Origin: Toxoplasma gondii ME49
Taxonomy: Eukaryota; Apicomplexa; Conoidasida; Eucoccidiorida; Sarcocystidae
Direction: 5' to 3'
Length of the DNA stretch: 64,000 nt
NCBI RefSeq assembly: GCF_000006565.2
Contig: NC_031477.1
Coordinates: forward strand, 326,669-390,668
Program-made: the position numbers and the translations under genes
The notes under the pieces: generated by a model
Databases searched by the model: none
What the model saw: the letters and a program-made list of their open reading frames with translations, nothing else
What the model was told of the DNA's origin: nothing
Shown here: positions 47,214-60,600 of the stretch, piece by piece
How positions within the stretch are numbered: position 1 is the stretch's first letter
Layout of the letters: each line of letters opens with the position of its first letter

Positions 47214-50200
47214 ATGCTCGATACGCCCTGGAGACCGGGGCCGCCTCCAGGATCTGTCCACTGCGGCTCCACGGCGTTGGAGGCGACCCCGTTGCGGTCG
47301 GGATCTCCGACGCCCGAGCGGCTGCTGTCTCGATTTCCTCACGAGTTTCTCTCTCCTTCTCTCTGCGTGAGTGCACTGGTTCGCCCTCTCTTGCATTCGC
47401 GCTGCTTAAGTGATCCGCCGCCTCGCTCGCTGCCTCCGCCGTACTGCCCTGCGCCTCCACTGGTCTCCAGCTGCGAGCACTCTGCGTCCGTGCCGACTTT
47501 TCTCATCCCGCCGTTGCTCGTTCCCCTGGCGCCGCCCCTCTCTTCGACCGAGACGCGCTGTCTCCATCCGAAACAAAAGAAGCCGGCGGAGAAGCAGGCC
47601 GCTTCGGCGCGCGACGCCCTCCAGGCGAGAGAAAGCAAGCGGTCGCGGCTTCCGCGACAGAAAGCAGAACGCAGCTGCCATGCGCGCCAAGACAGTCGAC
47701 GCAGGGCCAGCTCCGCGCGGGCGCAGGCTGTCAGGCGCTCTGCAGAGACTGGCGACTTTCGGAGTTCGCGGACTCTCTGGACAGACAGAAACGACCAAGC
47801 GCCCGCTGCTCTCCACGCTGTCTCCCGGTCTCGTGGCGCTGCGCCTCACGTTCCCCCCAAACACACACAGTGGCAAACGGCTTTGTCGTCCAGAGGTCTC
47901 CACAGTTCACAGGAGGAAGCGCGAGGACTCGGAACCGCCTCGCCCTCGCTCGACGATCGGGTGTATCGACACCCCGCTCGAGAGGTCCACGCAGAGACCC
48001 AAAAACTCCACTCGCTGCTGGAGACGCTCTCTGAATTGCGCGCAACGGTAGTCGCACGCTTGGACTTCCTGCGGGCATCTGTCCCTCCTCGTCTTCGGCA
48101 AGCTGACCTCGCCAACAAAAGCGAATCCTCGGGAACCTCTTCCTCTTCTGCTTGTCTCTCTCCTTCTTCCGCTGCTGCTTGTCGCTCTCCTTCTTCGTCT
48201 TCTTCTGCTGCACTGGACTCTCCGCTTCCGTCGGAGGCCGAGCCTACAGAGGAACTGATCGCAGAAGCGCTGGCTGCCGCTGCGCGTCTGATTTCGCACT
48301 TGACGAAGGAGTGCAGACTCGAGGTTGGGCGCGCGTCTCCCGCAGAGGGCCTCGCGTCTCACAGCTCCGGCACTCACGCGGAGAGAAGGCGCGTCTCCGG
48401 CTTCGCTCCTCCCTGCACCTTCCCGCCCTCGAACGAGGCCGGAGACAGCAGAGACGCGGACTTGTGGCCTGCGGTGGGGAGCTTCCTCTCCGATCCAGAG
48501 ACGCTTGACGCCCTCTGGCCCACTGCAGACACTCGCCTCCTTCGCTCTGCCGGGCGACGCGCGATTGAAACGCGCCCGGAAAGAGACGCAGCGCCCGGAG
48601 AGACACGGGAGACACCACTGGAGACACGGGGGAAAGGGGAGACAGAGACGTCCCGGAGATCCGACGCTGGAGGCTCGATCGCGAGCCGCGGACGCGCGCG
48701 CCCCAGCAGGCTCCGCGGGCGCGGGCCTCCGACCGCGCGCGGACTGTCTCGGGAGCCCAAGGCGCACGAGGACTCGGAAACGGAGGGCAGCGAGTCTGAG
48801 CGACGCGCCACGGCGAGGGTGAAGGAGAGCTCCAGGAGAAACAAGAGCTCTGGGGACGACAAGGAACGCGAAGAGGGGAGAGTGTGGGGAGTTTGGGAGG
48901 CGCAGCAGACGCGCGAGAGCGCGACCGGAGACACCGGAGAGGTGATAGGAGACAGAGAGACCTCCGTTGCTGGCGAGGCAGACAGGAGTGATGAGATTCT
49001 TCTGAAGAGGATCCACGAAATCCAGACCGAGCAGTTTCTTCGCGCCCTCGCGCTCTGCTTGCCGTATCTCTCCCTGGAAGACCGCATTGGAGGTACGTGT
49101 CTCCTCGTTCTTTCGACCTTTCGAGGATCTGTCGGCGACGTGTATGAAAAAGGAAACTGAAATCGGTGCGAAGGCAGCGTCAAATGTACCATGAATTTGT
49201 GTGTCTTGCTCGCTTGCGTTTTTTTTTGTCGCGTACATGTCGTCCAGAGGTTTCCACGTGCGTCCACGTTCGTTACTTTCTCTAGACATTTTGTGTCGCG
49301 TAGTCTTGGCTCGACAAAGCCTTCCAAGATGCAGACGAGTATCTTGATCTCGATTCGCAGTGATTAAACTCCGCCTCAGCAAGCGTATTCGTTCCTTCAT
49401 CCGTCTCTCCGAAAACTCTCGAACCGTTCACAGACGTTACGCGTGTGGAGGTTCCAGAGAAGCTTCAGGTGGCGCGTCACCGTCGAAGTTGTGGACGAAA
49501 CTCGTAAACAGCACCAGCTCTTTTAATCGACTCACGCTCTCCTCGACGAGAACGCGGCTTTGAACGTTTTCTTCTTTAGCTGTATTTGCCGTCGGAGCCG
49601 TGGATGCAGAACACTGAAGCGACGAGCTCTGAACGCAGCCGCGCCCCGAGAGGCCTTGCATCACCGAGCCTGAACGGCAAGGTGAAAGACAACAGAAGCT
49701 TCGACACAAGACTCGCTGCAGTGCTCCGTCGCCTGTACAGGGAACTGCCATGCCCGCGCAGCTCCGGCTCACGCTTGGCTGCTTCTTGGCTGCTTCTTGG
49801 TTGGTTCGACACACCCGTTTCTTTTCATGCATCTTGCTTTTCTGCTTCTCCTGCAGGAGTTGCTCTGGCGAGCAAGGCATGTCTGCAAGTGGTGTGGAGC
49901 GCGCCCATCCACTCCGCGGACTTTTGTGCTTCAGGCCGGAAAACCAGTCCTCAGCAACGCTCTCTCCTCTGTCCGTACATGCACTGTTCCCCTCGTCAAA
50001 CGCCTCAGGTTGCCTCCTCCCTTCTCGGCCCTCCTCCTGCCTCAGCCTGTCTCCACTTCGATCGCTGCACCGCCCCGAACGCCCCTGCGCAGTCTCTGAG
50101 AACCGAAACCTCTCGACTCCCTTGTTGCCCTTCCTCTCGTTCCTCTTCTTCCTCTCTGGCTTCTTCTGCGTCTTCTTCGTCTTCTTCCGCAGCTGCTTTC

Positions 50201-53200
50201 GAGCACCGTCGAGTCTCTGGGAGTGCCTGTGCTCTCGCGCGCCTCGATGGGGTGCAGACTTCAAGGCTGGAGGCGCGCGCGTCTTCCCCGCTTCCGCATG
50301 TAGTCCACGAGATCGATGGGGAGCACCTCCTCATGTTGCCGCTCTTCTTGCGGCGCCTAGCTCCTCGTCTCACGCGTCTCCAGGCCCTCGCCGCCTGCGC
50401 GGCCTCTGTGCCTTTAATCAGCTGTCTGGGCGTGACTTTGCGCAGACTGATGATCGACAAAGTCCAAGCTCCTCAGCAACTTCACATTGTGCATGCGTGG
50501 ATCTGTGCAGCCTGTAAGATGCGTCTTGGATCGGCGGCTCTCCAGCGAGAGCGCGCGTATCTGCTTCTCCATATTTTCCAGTTTAGAGTGGCCTGTCGAC
50601 TGAAGAGAAGAGATCCTCTCTCTGGTCGTTCTTTAGCTTATCCTCGAACATGCCTCCTGCCCTCTGGCCTTCTTCGCTGCATTCTCACAGCTCTGCTCGT
50701 CTCCCCCGCCCCCTCCCCCCCGCGATTTCTTCTCGGCTTGTTCAAGTGCCTTCTCTGAGCGCCTTTGAGTCCGGGCGGGGGTGAGTCTGTTTCCTCTTCC
50801 CGGCGGAATCTTCCTCTTCTGCATGCGTTGCGCGGTTCTCCAGGTCGACGCTGTCCGCGTCTCTCTTCCTTGTCCCTGATCTGCGACCCAACGGGATCTC
50901 CGTGTGTCTTCGCCGCTTCGCCTTCGCGCTCTTCCCTCTGCTGCTTCTGCTGCAGCTGCTTCTGTCCAGGGGCGCCGAGCTGTGGGCGCGCGCAGCATGG
51001 CCTCGCGTTCTCGGACTCAGCTAGCAGCCGCAGGAACCGCCGAGACGCGGACGCGGAGCGCTTGGGAGCGGAGCCAGGCCGCGAAGACTCAGAGAGGCGC
51101 GCCTGCCCCGACGCAGGCGCTGGGCGCGCGGCGGTTTACGTCCGAAGTCACGGCCGACGACGCTTGGGGGCATTGAGGGTGCTGTGTGTCGAGGGCGTGA
51201 GCTCCGCGGATCTCCTCCATCTGGTCAATGAGGTGAGAACTCGAGGCCGTCTTTGCCGGGGAACAGGGACGAGGTTGGGCATCGGAAAACGTCTGCAGGC
51301 GACGCTCCGCGCCATCTGCTCTGTGTCCTTCGCTCTTTCGACGATGCTTCCACATCTCTTGTTCCACTCTCGCGAAACCCATTCACAAAGCGGGGACTCT
51401 CGAATTCGAGCGAAGGCATGCCAACACAACGCGGGCGCGTTGCCGACTCCACTCCAGCTTTTGCGTTCTTCTTCCCGAGTTTGGTTCTCGAGGAGTCCCC
51501 AAGTGTCTACCGAGGTCCCGCGAGCTGCTTTCGTGTATCACTGGCAACGCGTCTGGCCTCGCGTTTCAGACCACAAGCCAGACTGGATCTTATTGACAAG
51601 CTGTCTGGCAGAATCGCAGAATCGCTTCCCCCTTCTGACGCGTCTCCCCTCTCCCCATTCCACAGCATGTCTCTGCTGTCTGTATGCCTCAGTGCGCGAT
51701 GCCGTCGCTCTACCGCCTCGTGGTCAGCACAAGCCCGCTGTTGTCTGCGTCGGACTTCATCCACTTTCTCGACGCGTTCCACCTGCGGATTCTAAGCGAC
51801 CGGAGCGTCTCTTTGTCGCTGCCCTCTCCTTCTCTCGTTCCTTACACTCCAGAAGTTCGCGTTTCTTCCTCTCCCGTTGTATCTTCGCCTCTGTCTCCGC
51901 CGCGGACGGCTGCAGACTTCCCGACGTCGCGAGTCCCCGAGCGCGACAGACACCTTGGAGAGCCAGGGGCGAATCCGCTGTGTCTCCACGCGCGACGCCG
52001 CCAGCTGTCCGTCTCCTCTGTCTCCTCAGCCTCCTCCGTCTCCATGCCCGCCTTCCTATCCACAGAGGCCTGGGAACGCTACGAGGCCGCTGCGGAGCGC
52101 GCTCGAGCCGCGGCGAAGGCCTTCGCCGACGCAGCCCGAGGCGACACTTGCCCTGGCGGGGGCGAAGGTCCTCCGGAGGGAGAAGAACTACTCGAAATGC
52201 GGCGAGCAGGCGAAGAAGCCTGTCAATTAAGAGAGCTGCGATTGAAATACGGAAACAACTTGTGCTGGACCTCGGTAACCGCGAATTAAAAAGACTCTCC
52301 TCTATGTATACATATACATATATATATATATATATGTACATCTGTGTATAACTGTCTCCGTCTGTTTATATTTGTGTTTGTCTCTGTATGTCTATATATC
52401 TCCATGTGTGTCCATCGATATCTGTAAGTTTTTGTTTCGACGGATACAGGAAAAGGGGGATAGCTACACTTTTTTAGCATGCAAGGAGGGTCGAAGCGGT
52501 TTGAGAGAAAGGCGAGAAGACGACTTCTTTTCAGTAGACACGGAGGGGCAGAAAACGGACGACCGGGAGGCCGTGGCATCGAAGAGAATGACAAAGAAAG
52601 CGTTCTCCGTGTTTTCCCGTTGACAGATCGCTGTGGCAGTTTACTTTTACTCTTGGCTGGTGATGTTTTGTGTTTCCGCAGCGCCCATGTCTCTTTTTCG
52701 TTCCCTATTTGCTTCGACGGCTTCTCTCTGACTCGCCCGACTCTGTGTTTCCACGCACGACAGTTTCATTCAAGCAACTCGTTGTGGGGTTCTGTTCCCC
52801 GTTCCTCCCCCTGTCTCCCTTTTGCGCTGTTTGCGAAAAACGCTGTCTCCTTCCCTCCTCCTTGACTTCCACTCTCTTCGGTCTGGTGTCGATCCGCGTC
52901 GTGTGCGTCTCTCCTCCGACTGTGTCTTTCAGCTCTTGACTTCGCTGTCAGCGTTCTGCAGCCTGCGGCTGCTGGACTTGTCTTCTTCGTCTGCGACTTT
53001 CGGAGTCGCCACCCGCTTCTTCCACGCGTCGGTGGCCTTCGTCTCTCTGCCCATCCACGAAGATCTTTCCTGGGTCCTCTCCGCGCCGAATCTGCGCGTA
53101 CTCCGCCTCACTGCCTCCCGCAGTCTCTGCTCCGCGACCTGCGATGTGAAGAAACTCGTTCGGCGGCTTCCCGAGCAACTTGCTGGACTCTCGGCGCGGG

Positions 53201-54069
53201 CGCCCAAGCTGCTTCTGGTGTACGTACACCTGACGGTCGACCCGAGCTACGGTTCTGCGTCGGCGCCGCCCAGAGTGTCCGAGCGACTTTTGGCCTCCTC
53301 GCGGCCGGAGCCGGAAGCCGGGGAAGAGGCGTCTCCGCGCACCTCGCGAGTCTCCACGTTTTCCGCAGGCGAATGCGAACCGGAACCAACGCGGTCGGAC
53401 GCGAGACCGCTTCCCGAGGACTTGACTTTCCGGCTGGTCTGGGAGAACGAGTGCCGACAGCTCGAGAGTGACGCGCGAGACCTGCGGGGACAGTTGGAGG
53501 GCGAAGAAGAAAAGTGGAGAGTTGCCGCTGCGCATCCGTCTCGGCCTTTCAGTTTCTGCTTCTGTCTCAGCCGAGAACTGGAGCCTCTCCTCGACGGAAA
53601 TCGCCTGCCAATCAGTGCGCTTCCAGACTGCGTCAAACCGCGAGCTGAGCATGCCGAGGAGAAACGCGGAACTGCAGTGACACTCCGCCGGTCTTCACCG
53701 TCTTCGTCTTCAAACGAAACAGTGGAGGAGAAGTCGAGCGGAGGCTCCGCATCCGCACGGGGGAGCCAAGGCGACGCGCGAGAAGAGCGAGAGAGGAAGA
53801 GAGAACGGAGGAGCGTCGAAGAAAGAGAGATTCAGTCAAGGATGGACGAAATGGAGGAAGACATCCGCGACTTGTTTCTTCGAGATGAACGAGGCTCCGA
53901 GTGTGAGGGGGACATTGTCAATCCTGTTTACAGCTTCGGTCTGGACGACTGGCTTCGATTAAAAGCAGCTCTGAGAGAATTACCGTCTGCAGACTCCGGC
54001 GCGGACAAAGTCCATCTTCTCCGCGGGCGACGCGCCAAAGACCTCTATGCGTTTTGGAGAATTTTTTGA
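47214..54069 (+). CDS. Large helical-repeat protein, probably organellar, 6 exons (model partly provisional)
   Basis: Proposed exons: 47214-49092, 49361-49503, 49580-50513, 50970-51232, 51666-52274 and 52933-54069, total 4965 nt, 1654 aa. Frame is kept throughout, but exon 2's end (49503 or 49468), exon 4's start (50970 or about 50851) and the final stop are choices among alternatives. The N-terminus is Arg/Pro/Ser-rich and acid-poor, as expected for an organelle leader. Scattered helical blocks rich in Leu/Ala look like the same repeat class as the upstream neighbour: LHSLLETLSELRATVVARL, EQFLRALALCLPYLSLEDRI, EHLLMLPLFLRRLAPRLTR, LRVLCVEGVSSADLLHLVNE, PSLYRLVVSTSPLLSASDFI and LTSLSAFCSLRLLDLS. 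Long Ser- and Glu/Arg-rich disordered segments lie between them, as is common in coccidian proteins. There is no catalytic motif. A 60-nt open piece at 54101-54160 could be one more exon. Confidence 0.6.
47959..47974. repeat. Short inverted element GGGTGT-ATCG-ACACCC in an exon
   Basis: Six-base arms with a 4-base spacer, inside exon 1 of the large helical-repeat gene. Confidence 0.65.
53217..53230. repeat. Perfect 14-bp palindrome GGTGTACGTACACC in an exon
   Basis: Lies in exon 6 of the large helical-repeat gene and is translated as part of LVYVHL. The same 14 bases in the same reading register occur at 62283-62296 in an unrelated gene. Confidence 0.75.
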
Positions 54070-55364
54070 TTTTTTTTTCCCCTGCGGTATTCTCCGGCAG
54101 GTCTGCCAGGATGTCTGCTGTCAAGACATCGCGCAAGACCTCGAAATCTTTGAGTCCGTGGTGCGTTTCACCCTTCGCCACCCGCTTCTTTTTCTTTTCT
54201 TCGTCTCTCCTTTTCTCTCTCTTCTTCTGTCCTTTTCTCTCTCTTCTTCTTCCCTCCTTTTCTCTCTCTTCTTCTGTCCTTTTCTATACTGATCAGTGTC
54301 TCTTCGGTTGCGTGTCTTTTCTCTCCCGCGCCTCTCGTCTCTCGCCGTTCTCTCTTGTCCGCCGCCGCGTTTTTCTTCTCTGCATCCGTCTTCTTCTGTC
54401 CATACGTTTCCTCGGTTTCCTTCTTCTTCGCGTCCGCTGGCGTTCCTGCGCTCCGCTGCAGCGAGGCCGTGGATTCGACTTCGCGGGTGTGCAGGGTCGA
54501 TTCTCAGTTGCTCTCCACTCTGTGTCTCGGCGCTTCGTCCTCGCTCCGCGAAACCTCCGTCCACGATGAAATTCACTTTCGCCGCGCGAGCGCTTCCAGG
54601 ACTGAAACGTCTGGAGTGTCTCGGCACCTCGGGAGAAGGCGGAAGCTCATTTTTCAGGGTGCCGCGCCGTCGGGGCTTTGCGGCAGCGTAAATTAGGATT
54701 CTGGGGAGTGTCAGAGTGTGGAATTTCCCACAGAAGAGAAAGGGGAAGACTTGCATGTGCCTCTTTCTTTTAAAAAAGACACCGCTGCGGGCTGTCAACA
54801 GCGAAGCGCATGCATGTGCACATGGCCGGGACCCGCGTTGAGTCGCGTGAGACTCCGTTGGATCTGCCGGTCTAAAGTTTCCGTCTCACTTCAGTTCCGC
54901 AGAACGATATAAGCAGTCTGAAGTCCTGCGTCGGAGAACGATTTGCTTCTCGTCAAACGCCGGCTGTACAGGCTGCGCGTAGACTCGCGATGTCTGGTCT
55001 CGGAAATTCGCTTCCGATCTGGAAAAAAAAACTGGAATGCTCGATGCGTTGTCAGTGCGCTTCGCAGACGGCTCGTCCCCCTCTCCTGCAAACGCAGAGA
55101 GGTGTGGAGAGACGCGGTTCTTGTCAGGTCGAATTCTATCGGAGAGAGTGAAAAAGGAACTCGCGGATTTTCGGTCCTCGCGCGGCAAAGAAAAACAACG
55201 CAGTCACATAGAGGTTTCTCTTCTTGAATATCCTGGAACTGCACTGCTCAGAGGGAAGAGGCGCCCGTGATGGGAGCAATAAAAACGCTTTTCGGAGACA
55301 CCCGATACAAGCACACAAGTGAATATTTCCGCCAATCCACCACTTACCCATTTGCGCCTAATGC

Positions 55365-55395
<31 letters not shown>

Positions 55396-57672
55396 GATAT
55401 ATATATATATATAGATAGATAGATATAGATATATATAGATATATTATTACGTGTATACGTCTAAGTATGTGTATAATATCTTTCACTTGGGTGGGAGTAG
55501 TATTGGTTGACTGCAGCGCGTTTTCCACTGTGCATATGAAGAGAGGCAAAGACACGAAGCGGGGGATTTGTTTTTTCGTTGTTATTCTGTCTCGCATTTG
55601 TGTCGTTTTTCAGCGAGGGGCACCCGACCCGAGGTGCATTTCCTTTCAGTCGAGCTGTCGGCCGTAGTTTCAGGCGGCGCAGACACCTCAGGTGCCTTCG
55701 TCCAGCGTTCTGTTCGCTGTCGTTTGCAGTCACGCGGTTTCCTGAAAAGCGTGGATAGCGAAGTGCGGCGGTTTTTGAAAGTTTCCTCGACGCCAGGCGT
55801 CCCCAGGAATCCCTCTTTCGCCGCAGGCGTACTTCAAAAAACGGTGTCGAGCACTCGCGCGTTTTACAGTTGAAAAGTCGAGACCTGTGAGCGAGGGACT
55901 CTGAAGAGGCAGCCGCCGTTGGCGAGGCTCCTCCTTTGGTGAACTCGTGAGGCGTGCAGGTTTCCTCACGGAGCGGGCGCAATGCAGGCGTGGATATCTC
56001 CAGTTCTGTATAGTGCGGCAATTACGAAGACATCACGCTCTCGCGTTTCGACACACTTCAAAAGACGATCTCAGCAAGGTCTTTTCTCCCGCTTCTGGAA
56101 TAAACACAGCAAGTTGTTTCTGAATAGAACTTTAGCTATTCCGTGGGGGAGACGACAACGCAGCTCTCATAGGACGCAGGGCTTCTCTCAGTCCATAGGA
56201 GCAGCCAGCCATACACATATTTACTTATATTTACTTATATATATTTATATATATATTTATATGTGGGTGTCAAGCATCTCTACACTGAGAAACGTCCGAA
56301 TTGTATTTCCGTCGGCAGAGTACCCATGTCCGGGAGCGCTGCGAGACGGCGCTGCCGACGTATTGTCGCGTGGAGACCTTGAAAGACACGAAGCCAGTGC
56401 CGTAGTGAGGTCGTTTTTTACTTCGCGTTTCTGCCGAATTTTTTCCTCGTGACCCGCTAGTTTCTGGAGTAGGAATCACACTTTTTCTTACGCAGGTTTT
56501 GGGGAATGGCGAAATCCAGCGGTTTTGTCCACGGCGCCGCCTCGCCTGTGTGTGTGTGTGCTCGCACGCGCCAAGCAGCCGCGCCGACGCCCCCACTCAT
56601 GCCGTCGTCGCACACGATTTACATCTGTCTGCCAAGTCACCTCGTCTCCTTGAATCGAAGAGGAAACGCGAGAACGGTTCTGCAGGGTCGGTCTGTGGCT
56701 GTCGACCGCTGAAGCATCGCGAGATGTTGCCGGTAGAAGTTCGAGAACACGAGCGCAGAAGAAGAGGGGGGTGAGCACAGTCAGTCTGGGAGTGTGCAGG
56801 GCGACAGCTACACTGTTTCGCAAGCAGAAAAGCTGCTGTTGGCGTTTCTGCTTTTCTCACGCGACTGAGTGCTTGAAGGAGAGCAAGTCTGGTCGAAAAA
56901 ACCGCTTGTCCTAACCTTCTCGTTCGTCCACGGGGTCATGTATCCCGCACCGTGCCTCCTCCGACATGAATCTTGAGCCAAGCGTCGCGGCAAGAACAAA
57001 AACCGGTCGGTGTTTCTGCGTCCACTGCGGGTTTAAAGTCCTGGCGTCCCCGTCCCTCACGCTTTTCCCCGACTCTCTGCTTCTCGGCGCTGTTGCCTTG
57101 CTGCTTTTCCTTCTTTTCCGCTGGCAACCGCGTGGTGCAGCGCCGGCCCTGTTTTCCCAGGCTTCCTTCCGAGAGCCTGCTGTGCTTCTGCACCCTCTCC
57201 GTCGCGTCTGCGAACTTCGTCTCTGCTGTCTGCCTTCTCTTTCCTCGAAAGGCAGTCTCTGAATCCTTTCGCTGGACACCAACCTTTTTCGCATCGGTTC
57301 GCGCGCGCGCGGCGGCCGAGTGTGTGCCTCCCTCGATTTTTACGCGTGTCAGTTGCTCTCCGAAAGCGAAAAGTCCCAGCAGCCGGCGGGTGCGGGTGTG
57401 TACGGTTGGTCTGGCGGCGTTCCGCGGCCTCCCGGCGAGGACGATGACGTAAGAGTCGTCTTCAGGTTATAGAATGTCGGAAAGCGGGGGTCTGCCCCGT
57501 CCTTTTTCCCCGCGTCCTCCTGCGTCAACCCCAGAGAACAGAAACAACGCAACTGTGGCGTTTTTCCGCCCGCTGTGTTCCCCTCGAGTCCAGCCAGCGC
57601 GCTGGTGAGAAGAAGCCTTCCCGCCGCGCTCGCGCTGGAAGAGAGAAGCAGAACGGACCGCGGCGGACCCTC
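54070..57672. other. Spacer, no gene recognised
   Basis: About 3.6 kb. From 54165 to 54290 there is a TTTTCTCTCTCTTCTTCTG repeat of 3-4 units. AT runs lie at about 55362-55445 and 56217-56263. Frames at 54296-54691 and 54355-54696 overlap in different registers, so neither is convincing. A frame at 56966-57262 includes a Leu/Phe-rich hydrophobic stretch but has no splice context. The last 400 bases are GC-rich and probably include the leader of the next gene. Confidence 0.45.
55362..56263. repeat. AT-dinucleotide and ATTT-type runs
   Basis: A tract at 55362-55445 mixes AT with GATA units. A tract at 56217-56263 is ATATTTACTTAT followed by AT runs. Confidence 0.75.
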
Positions 57673-60600
57673 ATGGCGGACAGCAAGGACGCCTTTGAAC
57701 GCGGCAGAGGAACACTGCTCGCAGCAGTTCCCTCTGCCGAAGATGCAAGTGCGACAGAAGAGAGCTCCGGAAAAGCCGCGGAGTCCGACCCCCCCCGAAG
57801 GACTCCGGCCTCTTCAGAGACGTCTACCACACCGAGTCGTGAAGTCTCTTCCGCGTCGCCAACTCCTGTTCGAGTCCGAGAAGCAGAGACAGACCAGCAG
57901 GAGAGACAGACGCAGAAAGGAGGAGACGCGGAACACCACAGGCAGGAAGGCCGTTGGACGCGCGACGCGGAGACTGGCGCCCCGGACGGCGCCTGCAGAG
58001 CTGCTGCTCCGCCGGAAAGCGCGGATCACCGAGAAAGGACGGCTCCGCAGAATGAGGCGTTCAGTGTGGAGGAACTCGCCAGGAGCGTGACTCTGCGGGA
58101 GAGAGAAGTCAACGAGAGAGACGGTCCAGGAGGAGGATGGGTGTCGCGCTGCTCTGGCCTGGACAGCCCAGCAATCAAAGGCGAGGACAGAGAGAACTCG
58201 AGAGCGGAGACGCCTTCGGAGGAGACCGACGGACCGCTGCAGAGAGGCGGCTCGCGGAAACTCGCAAGAGAGATGGCGGCGGCCAAGCAGGTCTCCAGCA
58301 GACACCGTGTGGGCGACCTGGAGGACGACGACGACGCTCCCGACGTCTTCATGCCAGCTACTTCGTCTGTACGTTCAGAGAGGAGAAAGGTTGCAGAAAG
58401 AGACACTCGCGAGTTTCTGTCTGCGCGGGGTCGCAAGTTTGCCTGTTTCGACGCGCGACCTCCGGTTCCGCCGCTTCTTCTTCCCAGCTACCGATGGTTT
58501 TTCGTTCAGACTATGTCCGTCGCCATAGGTGTGTCTGTTTAGGAACGTCTCATTTGCATCTTGGGTGACCTTCGTTCCTCTGTCGTTTTCCTTCCTCCGT
58601 CCACTTCAGTCGAGGAGGAGGGGCGGCCGCAGATGTCCTGTCATGCATGCGATTCTTCTTCCTCTGTCCGTACATCCTGGCGACGCGCCTCTCCACAGGA
58701 GAGAGCGAAGGGAAGATCATCTGAGTCGGCGCGTTTCTCGCTGCTCATGCCCCTGTGATCGTGATCCACGGATGGCGCTTAGAACGTCAAGGAGAAGCGG
58801 CGAGGAGAGAACGAGACGTTCCTCATCTCTCGCGCTTCTTCTATCTTGATCCTCTGTTCTCCAGTGCTCGCACATCTTTCGCGCACTGCCTCGTTCTTCC
58901 TCCTTTCACAGCCTGCTGGTTTTCCAGTTTCGCGCTGCAAGTAGAGACTGTGTCTGTACAGTGGTCAGCGATCCAGAACCAGATTTCTGCTCCGGAGTAG
59001 ATGGAGATCTTGTTGAGCCTGCGATACTGGATACATGATTCCAGTTAGGGGATGCAGACGACCCCATACTTCACATGCGTCCTTCGCACTACACTCCACT
59101 GGACGCGCGTCCTGTTGCATGCAGGTCGCTCGTCGCCGCCAAGGCTGGCCTTCGCGTCTTTCGCTGCAAGAAAAACTGCGGTGTCTCTTAGCAGCTGCGG
59201 GAGGGAGGTTTCGACAGGGTCTCTCCTTCACAGGTTCGTGTGCTCGGGAGTGAAGAGCCGCGTCCAGAGTGACTGTGCAGAAACGGAGGACTTCGGGACC
59301 TCGTCGGACGCCCGCCGAAAGCTTCAGACGTCTGCAGCTCTCTCTCGCCCACAGGAGAGACGGTTAAGGAACGCGCATCTGCAGACGCAGCGCCGCACCC
59401 ACCATCCTGTTGTCGGATCCCCCCCGCATGTGTCTGCACCCTGTCGTGTAATTGTCACCGTGTGTACGTGGAGACTGTCTCTATGCAGCTGTGTTTTTGC
59501 GAGACCTGCGTAGCTCACACTGAAAAAGACATGAGGCCTTTCCTTCCACACGGTCCCCCTGTATGGCGTAACGCAGCATCAGGTTCGCTCTGATGTCCCA
59601 GGCGATTTGAAAGGCGCGGGAGCACCCATACTTTGCCTCCGCCTGTGTGGTGACCTGCAGAGCCGCGTCTGGCGCCGTCGGGAGGCGGGGAAGACGCAGG
59701 TACGCAGCGCGAGAAACGCCCTGCGCATGCGTCCTCGCCTTCGGTGCTGAGCCGCGAGACAATCGCGAAGACAAAGGAGGAGAAGGAGGAGACGCGCCGC
59801 CGCAGAGTCGACGAGACCAGTTTGGGGAGGAAGGCAGAGACGCCGAGTCCTACCGACAGGCCTGTCCAAAGCGCGTCGGGGAGACAGCTGATGTCGGCGA
59901 GTCCCGGGGCGCGACGACGAGGTGGAGCCGAAGAAGAAACGAGAGAGCAGTCCGTCTTGGGCGACGGAAATGATGGAGAAGGAGGAGCCGCTGGAGCTCG
60001 AGACAACAGCGAGAAGCAGGAGGCGGGTCGTCCTCGGGGTGCGTCTGCAGACGCCCTGGCTGTGCGGAGTGGCCATGAGGCATGTGAAGAAGACGCGTTC
60101 TTTTCTCTCGAGGACTGCTTCGACGAAGATCACAGCGTTTCCCTCTCCGCAGTCAGGAGGGATGCAGAGCGCCTCGCCAAGTACCAAGAAGCTCTGGAGT
60201 ACGCGCCCGTGCACCCGGAAACGCGAACACGGAGCAGACAGTGGGAGCGAGGAAATGACGAGAAAGCAGAGAAAAAAACTCGCAACGGCGCACAGAGAAA
60301 GACAGATCTCCGCGCATCCAAAGGCTACTCCTGTTTCTTCTGAGCACACACACTCAGCTGGTGTCCGTGTCTTCTGCAGAAGAAACGAGACATCTCCCTT
60401 CAGCAGAAAAGATGCTCTTGCCACTGCTTGCAAAACGTCGAAAGCCTTCTGGGGTCGCCTCACAGCTGGCTCGCACTTGCACGGACATGTTGTCAAGCTA
60501 CCTGTCCACCAGCCTATCGATACATTTATTTCTGGACATGGTTATATATATATATATATATATGTTCATTTATACATATATAGATATAGATATATAGATA

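Noticed and set aside
47907..49400. A 497-codon minus-strand frame
   Set aside because: Antisense of the long exon 1 of the plus-strand helical-repeat gene. It has no motif, and GC-rich codon bias explains its openness.
54101..54160. A 60-nt open piece (VCQDVCCQDIAQDLEIFESV) flanked by a CAG acceptor and a GTGCGT donor
   Set aside because: It looks exon-like, but the preceding gene already has a stop at 54069 and I found only a weak in-frame donor (GAC AAA before GTCCAT) to join it. It is left out of the model.
58650..58690. CxxC pair (CHAC) suggesting a zinc finger
   Set aside because: It comes from a TGCATGC motif in the DNA, and no second CxxC pair follows in frame.
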